64,000 nucleotides of DNA from JAGHEK01 sp044426235 (GTDB lineage Bacteria > Bacillota > Clostridia > Peptostreptococcales > Peptostreptococcaceae): contig JAWXUS010000006.1 of the NCBI GenBank assembly GCA_044426235.1, forward strand, positions 1 through 64,000. Reading direction: 5' to 3'. The notes beneath the pieces are model-generated. The model did not search any database. It saw only the letters and a list, made by a program, of their open reading frames with translations, and had not been told where the DNA came from. The translations under genes and the position numbers were made by a program. Positions within the stretch are counted from its first letter, which is position 1. Each line of letters opens with the position of its first letter. Of this stretch, positions 24,691 to 33,107 are shown one piece after another.

Positions 24691-25773
24691 TTGATAAATA
24701 AGATTATAAGGATAGTTATCTCAATAATAACAGTTGCAATATCAGGCACAACTTTTCTTGGAATTTCAAGAGAGGTACCTTCAATCCTTTTTGGTTTTGA
24801 AGGAAGTAGAATATTATTATCATCAATAGTTGGTATTTTTAGTGGATTATTAATATATTTAATATCTCCGTGGATTGCAGTTAAGTTTAGATTGGTAGCA
24901 AAGATGCTTGATAAGGAGATTTCTAAATATCCTCAAACAGATATTTTACTTAGTGCCATAGGACTTATAATAGGATTTATAATAGCATATTTAATAAGCG
25001 GTTTAACAAATGGTATACCGATAGTTGGAAGTATATTATCTTTTATAATATATATTTTAATGGGTTATTTAGGTATAAAAATTGCACTTAAGAGTAAAGA
25101 TGATTTATTTAATATAGGAAAATTAACGAGATTAACTAGTCAAATGAAGGATAAATCAACTAAGAAAGAAGTAAAAAGTAGTTCAGATAAAATACTTGAT
25201 ACTAGTGTAATAATAGATGGTAGAATTTTAGATATATTAAAAACTGGATTTTTAGAGGGAAAAGTTATAATACCTAAATTTGTGCTTGATGAACTTCAAT
25301 ATATTGCAGATTCATCAGATGATTTAAAAAGGGTTCGTGGAAGACGAGGACTTGATATATTAAGTGAAATAAAAGAACTTGATATTGAAGTGGAAATAAA
25401 TGAAGAAAAATTTGAAGATATTGATGAAGTTGATAGTAAGTTATTAAAGCTTGCACAAGAAATCGGCGGAAAAGTAGTTACTAATGATTATAATTTAAAT
25501 AAAGTAGCACAGGTTCGAGGTGTTTGTGTTTTAAACATTAATGAATTATCAAATGCAGTAAAGCCTGTTGCAATACCAGGGGAAGAAATGATTGTACAGG
25601 TTGTAAAAGATGGAAAAGAGCAAACTCAAGGAGTAGCATATTTAGATGATGGAACTATGATTGTAGTTGAGAATGGACGTAAATATATGAACCATACAAT
25701 AACAGTATTAGTAACTTCAGTTCTTCAAACTCCTGCAGGAAGAATGATATTTGCAAAACCTAAAAAAGATTAG
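24691..25773 (+). CDS. PIN/TRAM domain membrane protein, YacL type
   Basis: A 360-residue protein with about four N-terminal membrane helices (to ~125), a PIN nuclease-like domain beginning ILDTSVIIDGRILDI with acidic residues in TNDYNLNK, and a C-terminal TRAM RNA-binding domain (~295-355). This is the YacL family that sits between radA/disA and ispD in Firmicutes. A membrane-tethered RNase is proposed for the family, but the substrate is unknown. The start is TTG behind AGGGGGTG. Likely cotranscribed with radA. Confidence 0.9.
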   Translation: MINKIIRIVISIITVAISGTTFLGISREVPSILFGFEGSRILLSSIVGIFSGLLIYLISPWIAVKFRLVAKMLDKEISKYPQTDILLSAIGLIIGFIIAYLISGLTNGIPIVGSILSFIIYILMGYLGIKIALKSKDDLFNIGKLTRLTSQMKDKSTKKEVKSSSDKILDTSVIIDGRILDILKTGFLEGKVIIPKFVLDELQYIADSSDDLKRVRGRRGLDILSEIKELDIEVEINEEKFEDIDEVDSKLLKLAQEIGGKVVTNDYNLNKVAQVRGVCVLNINELSNAVKPVAIPGEEMIVQVVKDGKEQTQGVAYLDDGTMIVVENGRKYMNHTITVLVTSVLQTPAGRMIFAKPKKD

Positions 25774-25796
25774 AATTTTTTCTAGTCTTTTTTATT
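25768..25796 (+). terminator. yacL terminator
   Basis: GATTAGA and TCTAGTC form a seven-pair stem that includes the yacL stop, followed by a T-run. Confidence 0.75.
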
Positions 25797-25827
25797 TTAA
25801 TGATATACTTAATTTGGAGGTGATTTT

Positions 25828-26499
25828 ATCAATAGTGTGATAATAGTTTGTGGTGGAAGTGGAAGTAGAATGAGCGCAAATATTAATAAACAGTTTTTAG
25901 AAATTAAAGGTAAAGAAATAATTGCCCACACGATAGATAAATTTTATAATAACGAAGATATACACGAAATAATACTTGTTATAAAAAAAGAAGAACAAAA
26001 TTATTTTGATGAAAATATAATAAGTAAGTATGGATATAAAAATATTAAGTTTGCTTTTGGTGGAAAAGAAAGACAAGATTCAGTTTATTCGGGAATTAAA
26101 TCTTTAGATGAAAAATCTGAAATAGTACTTGTTCACGATGGAGCAAGGCCTTTTGTTAGTAAAGATATAATAAAAAATTCTATAGAATATACAAAAGAAA
26201 AAGATGCAGTAATAGTTTGTGTAAAAGTAAAGGATACTATAAAAATTATAGCAGATAATAAAGTGTCTACTACTCCAAAAAGAGATAATTTAATTAGCGT
26301 TCAAACTCCTCAGGTGTTTAAAAAAGAAATACTAAAAAATTCATATGAAAAAGCATTTGATGAAGGATTTTATGGAACTGATGATTCTAGTTTAGTTGAG
26401 AGAATAGGTCAAGAAGTTTTTATTATTGATGGAAGTTACAAAAATATAAAAATAACTACTCCAGAAGACTTAATAATTGGAGAGAATTTAATAAAATAA
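25828..26499 (+). CDS. ispD: 2-C-methyl-D-erythritol 4-phosphate cytidylyltransferase
   Basis: Adds CMP to methylerythritol phosphate in the MEP isoprenoid pathway. CGGSGSRM is the CTP-binding loop, and VLVHDGARPFV and the late TDDSSLVER are family motifs. Start: GTG at 25837 is the first common start codon, but GGAGGTGA (25816-25823) is ideally placed for ATC at 25828. That would give an N terminus (M)NSVIIVCGG, matching typical IspD proteins. I give the longer form, 223 residues; the GTG form has 220. ispF follows 12 bases later. Confidence 0.9.
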   Translation: MNSVIIVCGGSGSRMSANINKQFLEIKGKEIIAHTIDKFYNNEDIHEIILVIKKEEQNYFDENIISKYGYKNIKFAFGGKERQDSVYSGIKSLDEKSEIVLVHDGARPFVSKDIIKNSIEYTKEKDAVIVCVKVKDTIKIIADNKVSTTPKRDNLISVQTPQVFKKEILKNSYEKAFDEGFYGTDDSSLVERIGQEVFIIDGSYKNIKITTPEDLIIGENLIK

Positions 26500-26511
26500 A
26501 AGGAGAAACTT

Positions 26512-26985
26512 ATGAGAGTTGGAATAGGATATGATGTTCATAAATTGGTTGAAGGTCGTGATTTAATAATCGGAGGAGTTAAGATTGAACATGAAGTTGG
26601 GCTTTTAGGACATTCAGATGCAGATGTTTTACTCCATGCAATAACTGATTCAATACTTGGTGCATTATGCCTTGGAGATATTGGTAAGCATTTTCCAGAT
26701 ACTGATGAAAAATTTAAAGGTGCAGATAGCTTAAAACTATTATCTTATGTTTATGAAATAATGAATAGTAAAGGATATGAAATAGGAAATATTGATAGTG
26801 TTATAATTGCACAAGCACCAAAAATGGCACCTCATATTCAAGCTATGAGAGAAAAAATAGCAACAACACTAAATACAGATATAGATAATATAAATGTTAA
26901 AGCAACTACTGAAGAGAAGTTAGGATTTACAGGTAAAAAAGAAGGAATAGCATCTCAAAGTATTTGTTTAATTAATAAAAAGTAA
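26512..26985 (+). CDS. ispF: 2-C-methyl-D-erythritol 2,4-cyclodiphosphate synthase
   Basis: Makes the cyclic diphosphate in the MEP pathway, two steps after IspD. The 157-residue protein has the zinc site GIGYDVHKL and HSDADVLLHAI, then GDIGKHFPDTD and the C-terminal KATTEEKLGFTGKKEGIA. Normal length. RBS AAAGGAG; operon with ispD. Confidence 0.96.
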   Translation: MRVGIGYDVHKLVEGRDLIIGGVKIEHEVGLLGHSDADVLLHAITDSILGALCLGDIGKHFPDTDEKFKGADSLKLLSYVYEIMNSKGYEIGNIDSVIIAQAPKMAPHIQAMREKIATTLNTDIDNINVKATTEEKLGFTGKKEGIASQSICLINKK

Positions 26986-27012
26986 ACCCTCAATTAATGA
27001 GGGTTTTTATAT
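26986..27012 (+). terminator. ispDF terminator, upstream member of a hairpin pair
   Basis: ACCCTC and GAGGGT(T) form the stem, then TTTTTATAT. An almost identical element lies at 28473-28499, on the other side of the MATE gene; only the seven-base loop differs. Confidence 0.85.
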
Positions 27013-27069
27013 CCATAAAATTATAATAGTGATATAATTATAAGACTTATAATTTTAGGAGGAATCATC

Positions 27070-28404
27070 ATGGAAAATAATATATTGCTAACAGGTAATA
27101 TTAATGGATTATTTAGAAAGTTTGTAGTGCCTAGTATGATAGCAATGTTGATAACTGGTATACAAGGAATGATTGATGGTCTTTTTGCTGGAAACTTACT
27201 TGGTGCAAATGCTATGGCAGGTATAAATATGGCTATGCCATTTTTACAATTAATAGTAGCACTTAGTATGATAGTTAGTATTGGTGCACAAAGTTATATG
27301 GGAATTAGTCTTGGAGAAAATAATGTTCAAGATGCACAGGACGGATTTAAAACTTCTATTATATTTATAATAGTTGTTGGACTTATGATAACCATATTTG
27401 GACTAGTATTTAATAGACAAATAGCTTTAACTCTTGGTGCAAATGCAGTTTTACTTCCATACGTATCAAGTTATATTATTGCGATTTCGATAATTGCAGT
27501 ACCTGCATCACTATCTTTTTTATTTGCATTCTCAACTAGAATGATTGAAAAACCAGAAAAATATTTTTATGGAACGATAGTTAGTTTAATTGTAAATATA
27601 TCACTTAACTATTTGTTCTTAGCAAAATTTAAGTGGGGAGTTGCAGGAACGGCACTAGCAACTGGACTTGCTTATACATCAGTTTTAATAGTTGTGATTT
27701 GGGATTTTCTAAAAAAAGATAGTGTAATAAATGTTTTTGATGGTAAATTCAATATTAGTACTTTAAAGCCAATAATATATAATGGTTCATCAGAAGGAGT
27801 AAACTCTTTAAGTTCAGCGCTTAGTGCATTCTTATTTAATATGGCATTTATGCAAATTGGAGGAGAATTAGGAGTTGCAGCATTTACTTCAATAAGCTAT
27901 ATTGCACAATTTGGGACTATACTAATGTTTGGAGTAAGTGATGGAATAGGACCTATTATAAGTTATAATTTTGGTAGTAAAAGTTATGATAGAATGGAAA
28001 AAGCTATCAGAGTAAGTAGTAAGGCGATACTGTTTATTGGAATATGTGTTTTTTGTGCATTGTTTTTCTTTGGTGAAAATTTAGTTAGACTATTTGTTAC
28101 AGAATTAGAAGTAGTATCATTAGCAGTTGGAGGTTCAAAAATATATGCTTTAGCATTTTTTATGAATGGATTTAATATATTATTCTCTGCATATTTTACT
28201 TCAATAGGAAATGCAAAAAATTCTGTAATTATAGCAGCATCTAGAGGAATAATATTTTTACCAATAGGAATAATTATACTACCTAAAATATTTGGAGTAC
28301 CTGGAGTTTGGCTTAGTGTTCCATTTGCAGAATTCATAACATTTATAATAGCAATTAGGTTAATGATAGTTAGTAAAAAATCTATGGTAGCTATAAGTAA
28401 CTAA
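27070..28404 (+). CDS. MATE family efflux transporter
   Basis: A 444-residue inner-membrane transporter with about twelve hydrophobic helices in two related halves. It begins with the MATE-like PSMIAMLITGIQGMIDGLFAG and repeats a similar pattern mid-protein (LSSALSAFLFNMAFMQIGG). Members export drugs or other compounds using sodium or protons; substrate unknown. It stands alone between two near-identical hairpins, in a place where many Clostridia have ispF next to proS, so it may be an insertion. Confidence 0.9.
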   Translation: MENNILLTGNINGLFRKFVVPSMIAMLITGIQGMIDGLFAGNLLGANAMAGINMAMPFLQLIVALSMIVSIGAQSYMGISLGENNVQDAQDGFKTSIIFIIVVGLMITIFGLVFNRQIALTLGANAVLLPYVSSYIIAISIIAVPASLSFLFAFSTRMIEKPEKYFYGTIVSLIVNISLNYLFLAKFKWGVAGTALATGLAYTSVLIVVIWDFLKKDSVINVFDGKFNISTLKPIIYNGSSEGVNSLSSALSAFLFNMAFMQIGGELGVAAFTSISYIAQFGTILMFGVSDGIGPIISYNFGSKSYDRMEKAIRVSSKAILFIGICVFCALFFFGENLVRLFVTELEVVSLAVGGSKIYALAFFMNGFNILFSAYFTSIGNAKNSVIIAASRGIIFLPIGIIILPKIFGVPGVWLSVPFAEFITFIIAIRLMIVSKKSMVAISN

Positions 28405-28427
28405 AGCTACAAAAAATTATATTTGTA

Positions 28428-28456
28428 TTGTAATTTAATTTATACAACTATATAAT
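28428..28456 (+). promoter_or_regulatory. proS promoter
   Basis: TTGTAA (28428-28433) and TATAAT (28451-28456), 17 bases apart. Transcription would start near 28463, just ahead of a hairpin. Confidence 0.6.
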
Positions 28457-28472
28457 AATATTAATTAGTGGA

Positions 28473-28499
28473 ACCCTCTAGAATTGAGGGTTTTTATAT
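28473..28499 (+). terminator. Terminator-like hairpin in the proS leader
   Basis: ACCCTC and GAGGGT pair around a seven-base loop, followed by TTTTTATAT, and the proS ribosome site begins about five bases later. No promoter fits between hairpin and proS, so proS mRNA must carry this hairpin. It may end MATE transcripts, attenuate proS, or protect the 5' end. Confidence 0.65.
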
Positions 28500-28519
28500 T
28501 ATGAAGGAGGCAATAATTT

Positions 28520-30226
28520 ATGAAAATGTCAAAAATGTTTATACCAACATTAAGAGAAGTACCAGCTGATGCAGTTATAAAAAGTCATCAGTTAATGTTA
28601 AGATCAGGTATGATTAAAAAGATGGCATCAGGAGTTTACAATCAATTACCTATGGGACTTAGAGTTTTTAATAAAGTTCAAAATATAATAAGAGATGAGA
28701 TGAACAAAAAGGACGGACAAGAAGTAATGTGTTCAGCACTTATCCCAGCAGAACTTTGGAAAGAATCTGGAAGATGGGACGTTATGGGTGAGGAAATGAT
28801 AAGACTTAAAGATAGAAATGATAGAGATTTCTGTTTAGGTCCAACTCACGAAGAAGTAATAACTGATATTGTAAGACAAGAAGTAACTTCTTATAAACAA
28901 CTTCCACTTAATTTATATCAAATACAAGTTAAATATAGAGATGAAAGAAGACCAAGATTTGGAGTTATGAGAGGTAAAACTTTCACAATGAAGGATTCTT
29001 ATAGTTTTGATATTAACGAAGAAGGACTTGATAAGAGTTATAACGATATGTTTGAGGCATACACAAACATATTTAATAGACTTCATTTAGAACACAGTGC
29101 AGTTCAAGCGGATACAGGAGCAATCGGAGGTTCTGTTTCAGCAGAATTTATGGTTAAGTCTGAAATTGGAGAAGATGAAATAGTATTCTGTAGTGGTTGT
29201 AGTTATGCAGCTAATATGGAAAAAGCAGTTTCAGTTAACAAAGAAGTTGTTAGCGAAGAAATGCTTGAAATGAAAGAAGTTTCAACTCCAAATCTTCACA
29301 CAATAGAAGAATTATCCAGAGTATTTGATAAAAATAGATTAGCTAAAACTTTAGTATACGTTGCAGATGGAAAAACTGTAGGAGTAGTTGTTAGAGGAGA
29401 TAGAGAAGTAAATGAAACTAAGGTAGCTAACTCTATCGGTTCTGTAGTTGAATTTGATTTGGCAAATGATACTACAGTTAAGAAAGTTACAAATGCTGAA
29501 GTTGGATTTGCAGGTCCTATAAACTTACAAACAGATTTCTTATTTATTGATCAAGAAGTTGTAGATTTAAAAAATGTTATAATAGGTGCAAATAAAACAG
29601 ATTTTCATATAGAAAACGCTAATTACGGACGTGACTTTGAAGGAGTAGTAGGAGATTTTAGAAATGTTTCACAAGAAGATTGTTGTGTTGAATGCCAAAG
29701 TCCTTTAGAAATAAAAAGAGGTGTTGAAGTTGGGCACATATTTAAATTAGGAACTAAGTACTCAGAGTCTATGGGAGCAAACTTTATAGATCGTGATGGA
29801 AAATCTAAGCCAATGATTATGGGATGCTATGGTATAGGAGTTGAAAGAACTGCCGCTGCAATAGTTGAACAACACCATGATGATTTTGGAATAGTTTGGC
29901 CACTAGCAGTTGCGCCATATCATGCAGTTGTGGTACCTGTTAATATTAAAAAAGAAGAACATATGGAAAATGCAATTAAGATATATGAAGACCTTAAAAA
30001 TATGGGTGTTGAAGTTTTACTTGATGATAGAGATGAAAGAGCAGGAGTTAAATTCAAAGATAGTGAGTTAATTGGTATACCAATTAGAATAACTGTAGGA
30101 AAAGATATAGTTGATAACAAGGTTGAATTTAAGCTAAGACGCCAAGACGAAAAAGAAGTAATATTGCTTGACGAAATAGAAGATAAAGTAAGAGCAGAGT
30201 TTGAAAAAAATAATATTAAATTATAA
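28520..30226 (+). CDS. proS: Proline--tRNA ligase, bacterial type with editing domain
   Basis: Charges tRNA-Pro. The 568-residue class II enzyme begins MSKMFIPTLREVPADA, with the catalytic motif 2 region KYRDERRPRFGVMRGKTF. A central ~180-residue insertion (~225-400) corresponds to the INS editing domain that clears mis-charged alanine. The end carries motif 3 (CYGIGVERTAAAIVEQ) and an anticodon-binding domain. RBS GAAGGAGG. gltX follows 17 bases later, so the two synthetases are cotranscribed. Confidence 0.97.
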   Translation: MKMSKMFIPTLREVPADAVIKSHQLMLRSGMIKKMASGVYNQLPMGLRVFNKVQNIIRDEMNKKDGQEVMCSALIPAELWKESGRWDVMGEEMIRLKDRNDRDFCLGPTHEEVITDIVRQEVTSYKQLPLNLYQIQVKYRDERRPRFGVMRGKTFTMKDSYSFDINEEGLDKSYNDMFEAYTNIFNRLHLEHSAVQADTGAIGGSVSAEFMVKSEIGEDEIVFCSGCSYAANMEKAVSVNKEVVSEEMLEMKEVSTPNLHTIEELSRVFDKNRLAKTLVYVADGKTVGVVVRGDREVNETKVANSIGSVVEFDLANDTTVKKVTNAEVGFAGPINLQTDFLFIDQEVVDLKNVIIGANKTDFHIENANYGRDFEGVVGDFRNVSQEDCCVECQSPLEIKRGVEVGHIFKLGTKYSESMGANFIDRDGKSKPMIMGCYGIGVERTAAAIVEQHHDDFGIVWPLAVAPYHAVVVPVNIKKEEHMENAIKIYEDLKNMGVEVLLDDRDERAGVKFKDSELIGIPIRITVGKDIVDNKVEFKLRRQDEKEVILLDEIEDKVRAEFEKNNIKL

Positions 30227-30243
30227 TTAAAAGGAGAAAAAGT

Positions 30244-31725
30244 ATGTCGGTTAGAGTTAGATTTGCACCAAGTCCAACTGGATTTGTTCATATAGGTAGT
30301 TTAAGAACTGCGCTTTATAATTATTTATTTGCTAAAAAAATGGGTGGAACATATCTTTTAAGGGTTGAAGATACTGATCAAACTAGACTTGTTGATGGGG
30401 CAATAGAAAATATGTTAACTGCTATGAATTGGGGAGGAGTTAATCATACTGAAGGTGTTGTTCTTGGAGAAAATAATGAAATAACTCAAAAAGGTGAGTA
30501 CGGTCCTTATATTCAGTCGGAAAGACTTCATATTTACAAAGAATATATAGAAAAATTAATAGAAGATAATAAGGCATATTATTGTTTTTGTACTAAAGAA
30601 AGACTTGATGAGGTACGTGAAAAACAAAAGGCTAATGGTGAAAATCCAAAGTATGATGGACATTGTAGAAATTTAACTAAAGAAGAAGTACAAAGTAGGA
30701 TGGATAGTGGTGAGAGTTATGTTATAAGACTTAGATTACCAGAGAATTATACTATCAAGTTTGTTGATTTAGTAAGAGGAGAAACTGAATTCAATACTAA
30801 TGATTTAGATGATCAAGTTTTAATTAAAGCAGATGGATTCCCAACTTATCATTTTGCAGTTGTTGTTGATGATTATTTAATGAAAATAACTCACGTTATA
30901 AGAGGAGAAGAATGGGTTTCTTCAACTCCAAAACACGTTTATTTATATGAGGCTTTCGGTTGGCAAGCACCTACATTTGTTCATTTACCTAACATATTAA
31001 ATACTGAAAAGAAAAAGTTAAGTAAAAGACAAGGTGACGTTGCGGTTGATGATTTTAAGAAAAAAGGATATTTACCGCAAGGACTTATAAATTATGTTGC
31101 ACTTGTTGGTTGGTCACCAGAAGATAATCAAGAGATATTCTCTATGGAAGAACTTGAAAATGCTTTTTCAGTTGAAAGAGTTTCAAAAAGTGGAGGAGTA
31201 TTCGATACTGAAAAATTAAACTGGGTAAATCAACATTATATAAAAGATGCAGATACTAATTATTTAACTGATTTATCAATACCATTTTTAATTGAAGCTG
31301 ATTTTATAAATGAAGAATACGCAAAAGATAAGTATGATTTCTTAACTGGAATGGTTGAAGTATTAAAAGAGAAACTTTCATATGTAAAAGAAATAACTAA
31401 TCATTGTAATATATTCTTTGGTGATGAAGTTAAAATGGAAACTGAAGAATGTGAAGAGTTCTTAAAACTAGATCATATGGAAACTCTAATAGATACTTTA
31501 TATGAAAAAGTAGAGAATGCAGAAGTTATAAATGAAGACTTCGTTAAGGTTATGTTTAAGGAAATACAAAAAGAACACGGAATAAAAGGAAAAAATTTAT
31601 TTATGGGTTCAAGAGTAACTATTACGGGACAGATGCATGGACCAGATCTTCCAAAAACTATGGAAGTATTAGGAAAAGAAACTTGTTTAAAGAGAATAGA
31701 ATTCGTTAAAAATAACTTAATATAA
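30244..31725 (+). CDS. gltX: Glutamate--tRNA ligase
   Basis: Class I synthetase of 493 residues. The HIGH-type motif is in APSPTGFVHIGSLRTAL, the KMSKS-type motif is KKLSKRQGD, and the zinc-type cysteines are in YCFCTKERL and GHC. Whether it also charges tRNA-Gln depends on GatCAB elsewhere. The starting codon ATG follows AAAAGGAG. Second gene after proS. Confidence 0.96.
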   Translation: MSVRVRFAPSPTGFVHIGSLRTALYNYLFAKKMGGTYLLRVEDTDQTRLVDGAIENMLTAMNWGGVNHTEGVVLGENNEITQKGEYGPYIQSERLHIYKEYIEKLIEDNKAYYCFCTKERLDEVREKQKANGENPKYDGHCRNLTKEEVQSRMDSGESYVIRLRLPENYTIKFVDLVRGETEFNTNDLDDQVLIKADGFPTYHFAVVVDDYLMKITHVIRGEEWVSSTPKHVYLYEAFGWQAPTFVHLPNILNTEKKKLSKRQGDVAVDDFKKKGYLPQGLINYVALVGWSPEDNQEIFSMEELENAFSVERVSKSGGVFDTEKLNWVNQHYIKDADTNYLTDLSIPFLIEADFINEEYAKDKYDFLTGMVEVLKEKLSYVKEITNHCNIFFGDEVKMETEECEEFLKLDHMETLIDTLYEKVENAEVINEDFVKVMFKEIQKEHGIKGKNLFMGSRVTITGQMHGPDLPKTMEVLGKETCLKRIEFVKNNLI

Positions 31726-31734
31726 ATTTATGAT

Positions 31735-31761
31735 AAAGTCATATACCAGTATATGACTTTA
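31735..31761 (+). terminator. gltX terminator
   Basis: AAAGTCATATA and TATATGACTTT form an 11-pair stem around CCAG. The following T-run is short, so strength is uncertain. Confidence 0.75.
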
Positions 31762-31969
31762 TTTATTGAGTATTCACAACTAAATTGATTGATTAATATT
31801 ATAAAAGTATGCATAAAATTACCGAATTAAATTTATAGTGACTTTTATAACGATATTATAGTATAATTTATTTATAAAAAATCACATATAGAAATTATTC
31901 ATTAAAAAATAATAGGTATTTAAAATATTATTTTAATAAATAATAAATTATATGAATGGGAGAGTTTTT

Positions 31970-33007
31970 ATGAGGATGTTAAGAAAATCAATGGTTTTTG
32001 TAATGTCTGTTATTTTATCATCTAATATATTTATGATAAAAATTGAAGCGGTCACTGATATTAGTGGTCATTGGGCACAAAGTGAGATAGCAAGTTTTAT
32101 CGAAAAAGGTTTTATTGGTGGATATGAAGACAATACATTTAGACCTAATAATCAAATAACAAGAGCAGAGTTTGTAACTATATTCAATAAATTCTTTGGA
32201 CTTACAAATACAAGTGGTAAAGTATTTAGTGATACCACTAATCACTGGGCGAAAGATAGTATTGATATAGCAGTTACAAATGGAATAACTAATGGACTTA
32301 GTGCAACTATGTTTGGACCAAATGATCCATTAACTAGAGAACAAGCTGCAACTATGATATCTAATTACCTGAAATTAGCAGATACTAACCATAACACAAT
32401 TTCTGCATTTAAAGATGTAGCATCAATATCATCTTGGGCAAAGGATAGTGTTGAAGGTATCGTTGAAAATGGTTATATGGGAGGGTATAGCGACTCTACA
32501 TTTAAGCCTACAAACAATATAACTAGAGCAGAAGCTGTGGTTACATTAAATAGACTAGATGGAGGTTCACTTGCAACTCCACCAACAACAACTACGCCAG
32601 ATATAACTACTAGTGCTTATTCAGCTTTTCAAGATGAAGTTTTAAGGCTTACAAATATTGAAAGAGTAAAGGTTGGAGCAGTTGCATTACAAGCTAATAC
32701 AAAACTTAGTGAAGTTGCAACACTTAAATCAGAAGATATGATAAATAATAATTATTTTTCACATAGTTCACCTATATACGGTAGTCCATTTGAAATGATG
32801 GCAAGTTTTGGACTTACATTTAGTAAAGCTGCAGAAAACATTGCTTGGGGTCAAAGAACTCCAGAGGAAGTAGTTACTGCTTGGATGAATTCAGAAGGAC
32901 ATAAGAAAAATATATTAAATGGTGATTATACACATATAGGAATTGGAGTAGCAAAAGATTCTAGTGGAAGATATTACTGGACTCAAATGTTTATGACTCC
33001 AAAATAA
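31970..33007 (+). CDS. Secreted SLH and CAP domain protein
   Basis: A surface protein of 345 residues. An N-terminal signal peptide (~1-26) is followed by three SLH repeats (~27-190; e.g. ISGHWAQSEIASFIEKG, NHWAKDSIDIAV), which anchor proteins to secondary wall polymer. A Thr/Pro linker and a CAP/SCP-like domain (~220-345) follow. The CAP domain has SHSSPIYG, AENIAWGQ, AWMNSEGHKKNIL and GVAKDSSGRYYWTQMF. The start at 31970 follows GGGAGAG; an ATG at 31952 precedes that site. Wall attachment is inferred; enzyme activity is unknown. It interrupts an otherwise conserved synthetase neighbourhood. Confidence 0.88.
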   Translation: MRMLRKSMVFVMSVILSSNIFMIKIEAVTDISGHWAQSEIASFIEKGFIGGYEDNTFRPNNQITRAEFVTIFNKFFGLTNTSGKVFSDTTNHWAKDSIDIAVTNGITNGLSATMFGPNDPLTREQAATMISNYLKLADTNHNTISAFKDVASISSWAKDSVEGIVENGYMGGYSDSTFKPTNNITRAEAVVTLNRLDGGSLATPPTTTTPDITTSAYSAFQDEVLRLTNIERVKVGAVALQANTKLSEVATLKSEDMINNNYFSHSSPIYGSPFEMMASFGLTFSKAAENIAWGQRTPEEVVTAWMNSEGHKKNILNGDYTHIGIGVAKDSSGRYYWTQMFMTPK

Positions 33008-33009
33008 AA

Positions 33010-33038
33010 AGATTACTGAAAATCAGTAATCTTTTTTT
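33010..33038 (+). terminator. SLH-CAP gene terminator
   Basis: GATTACTGA and TCAGTAATC form a nine-pair stem, then seven T. Confidence 0.92.
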
Positions 33039-33107
33039 AATACTATGTATCAAAACTATTAGTTTTGAATTATAATATAAGGATATTAATCTAGAGAGGT
33101 GATATTT

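Noticed and set aside
28466..28499. Possible T-box for proS because of GTGGAACC before a terminator
   Set aside because: Only about 70 bases separate it from the MATE stop, too short for Stem I and specifier, and GGAACCC is needed for the terminator stem itself.
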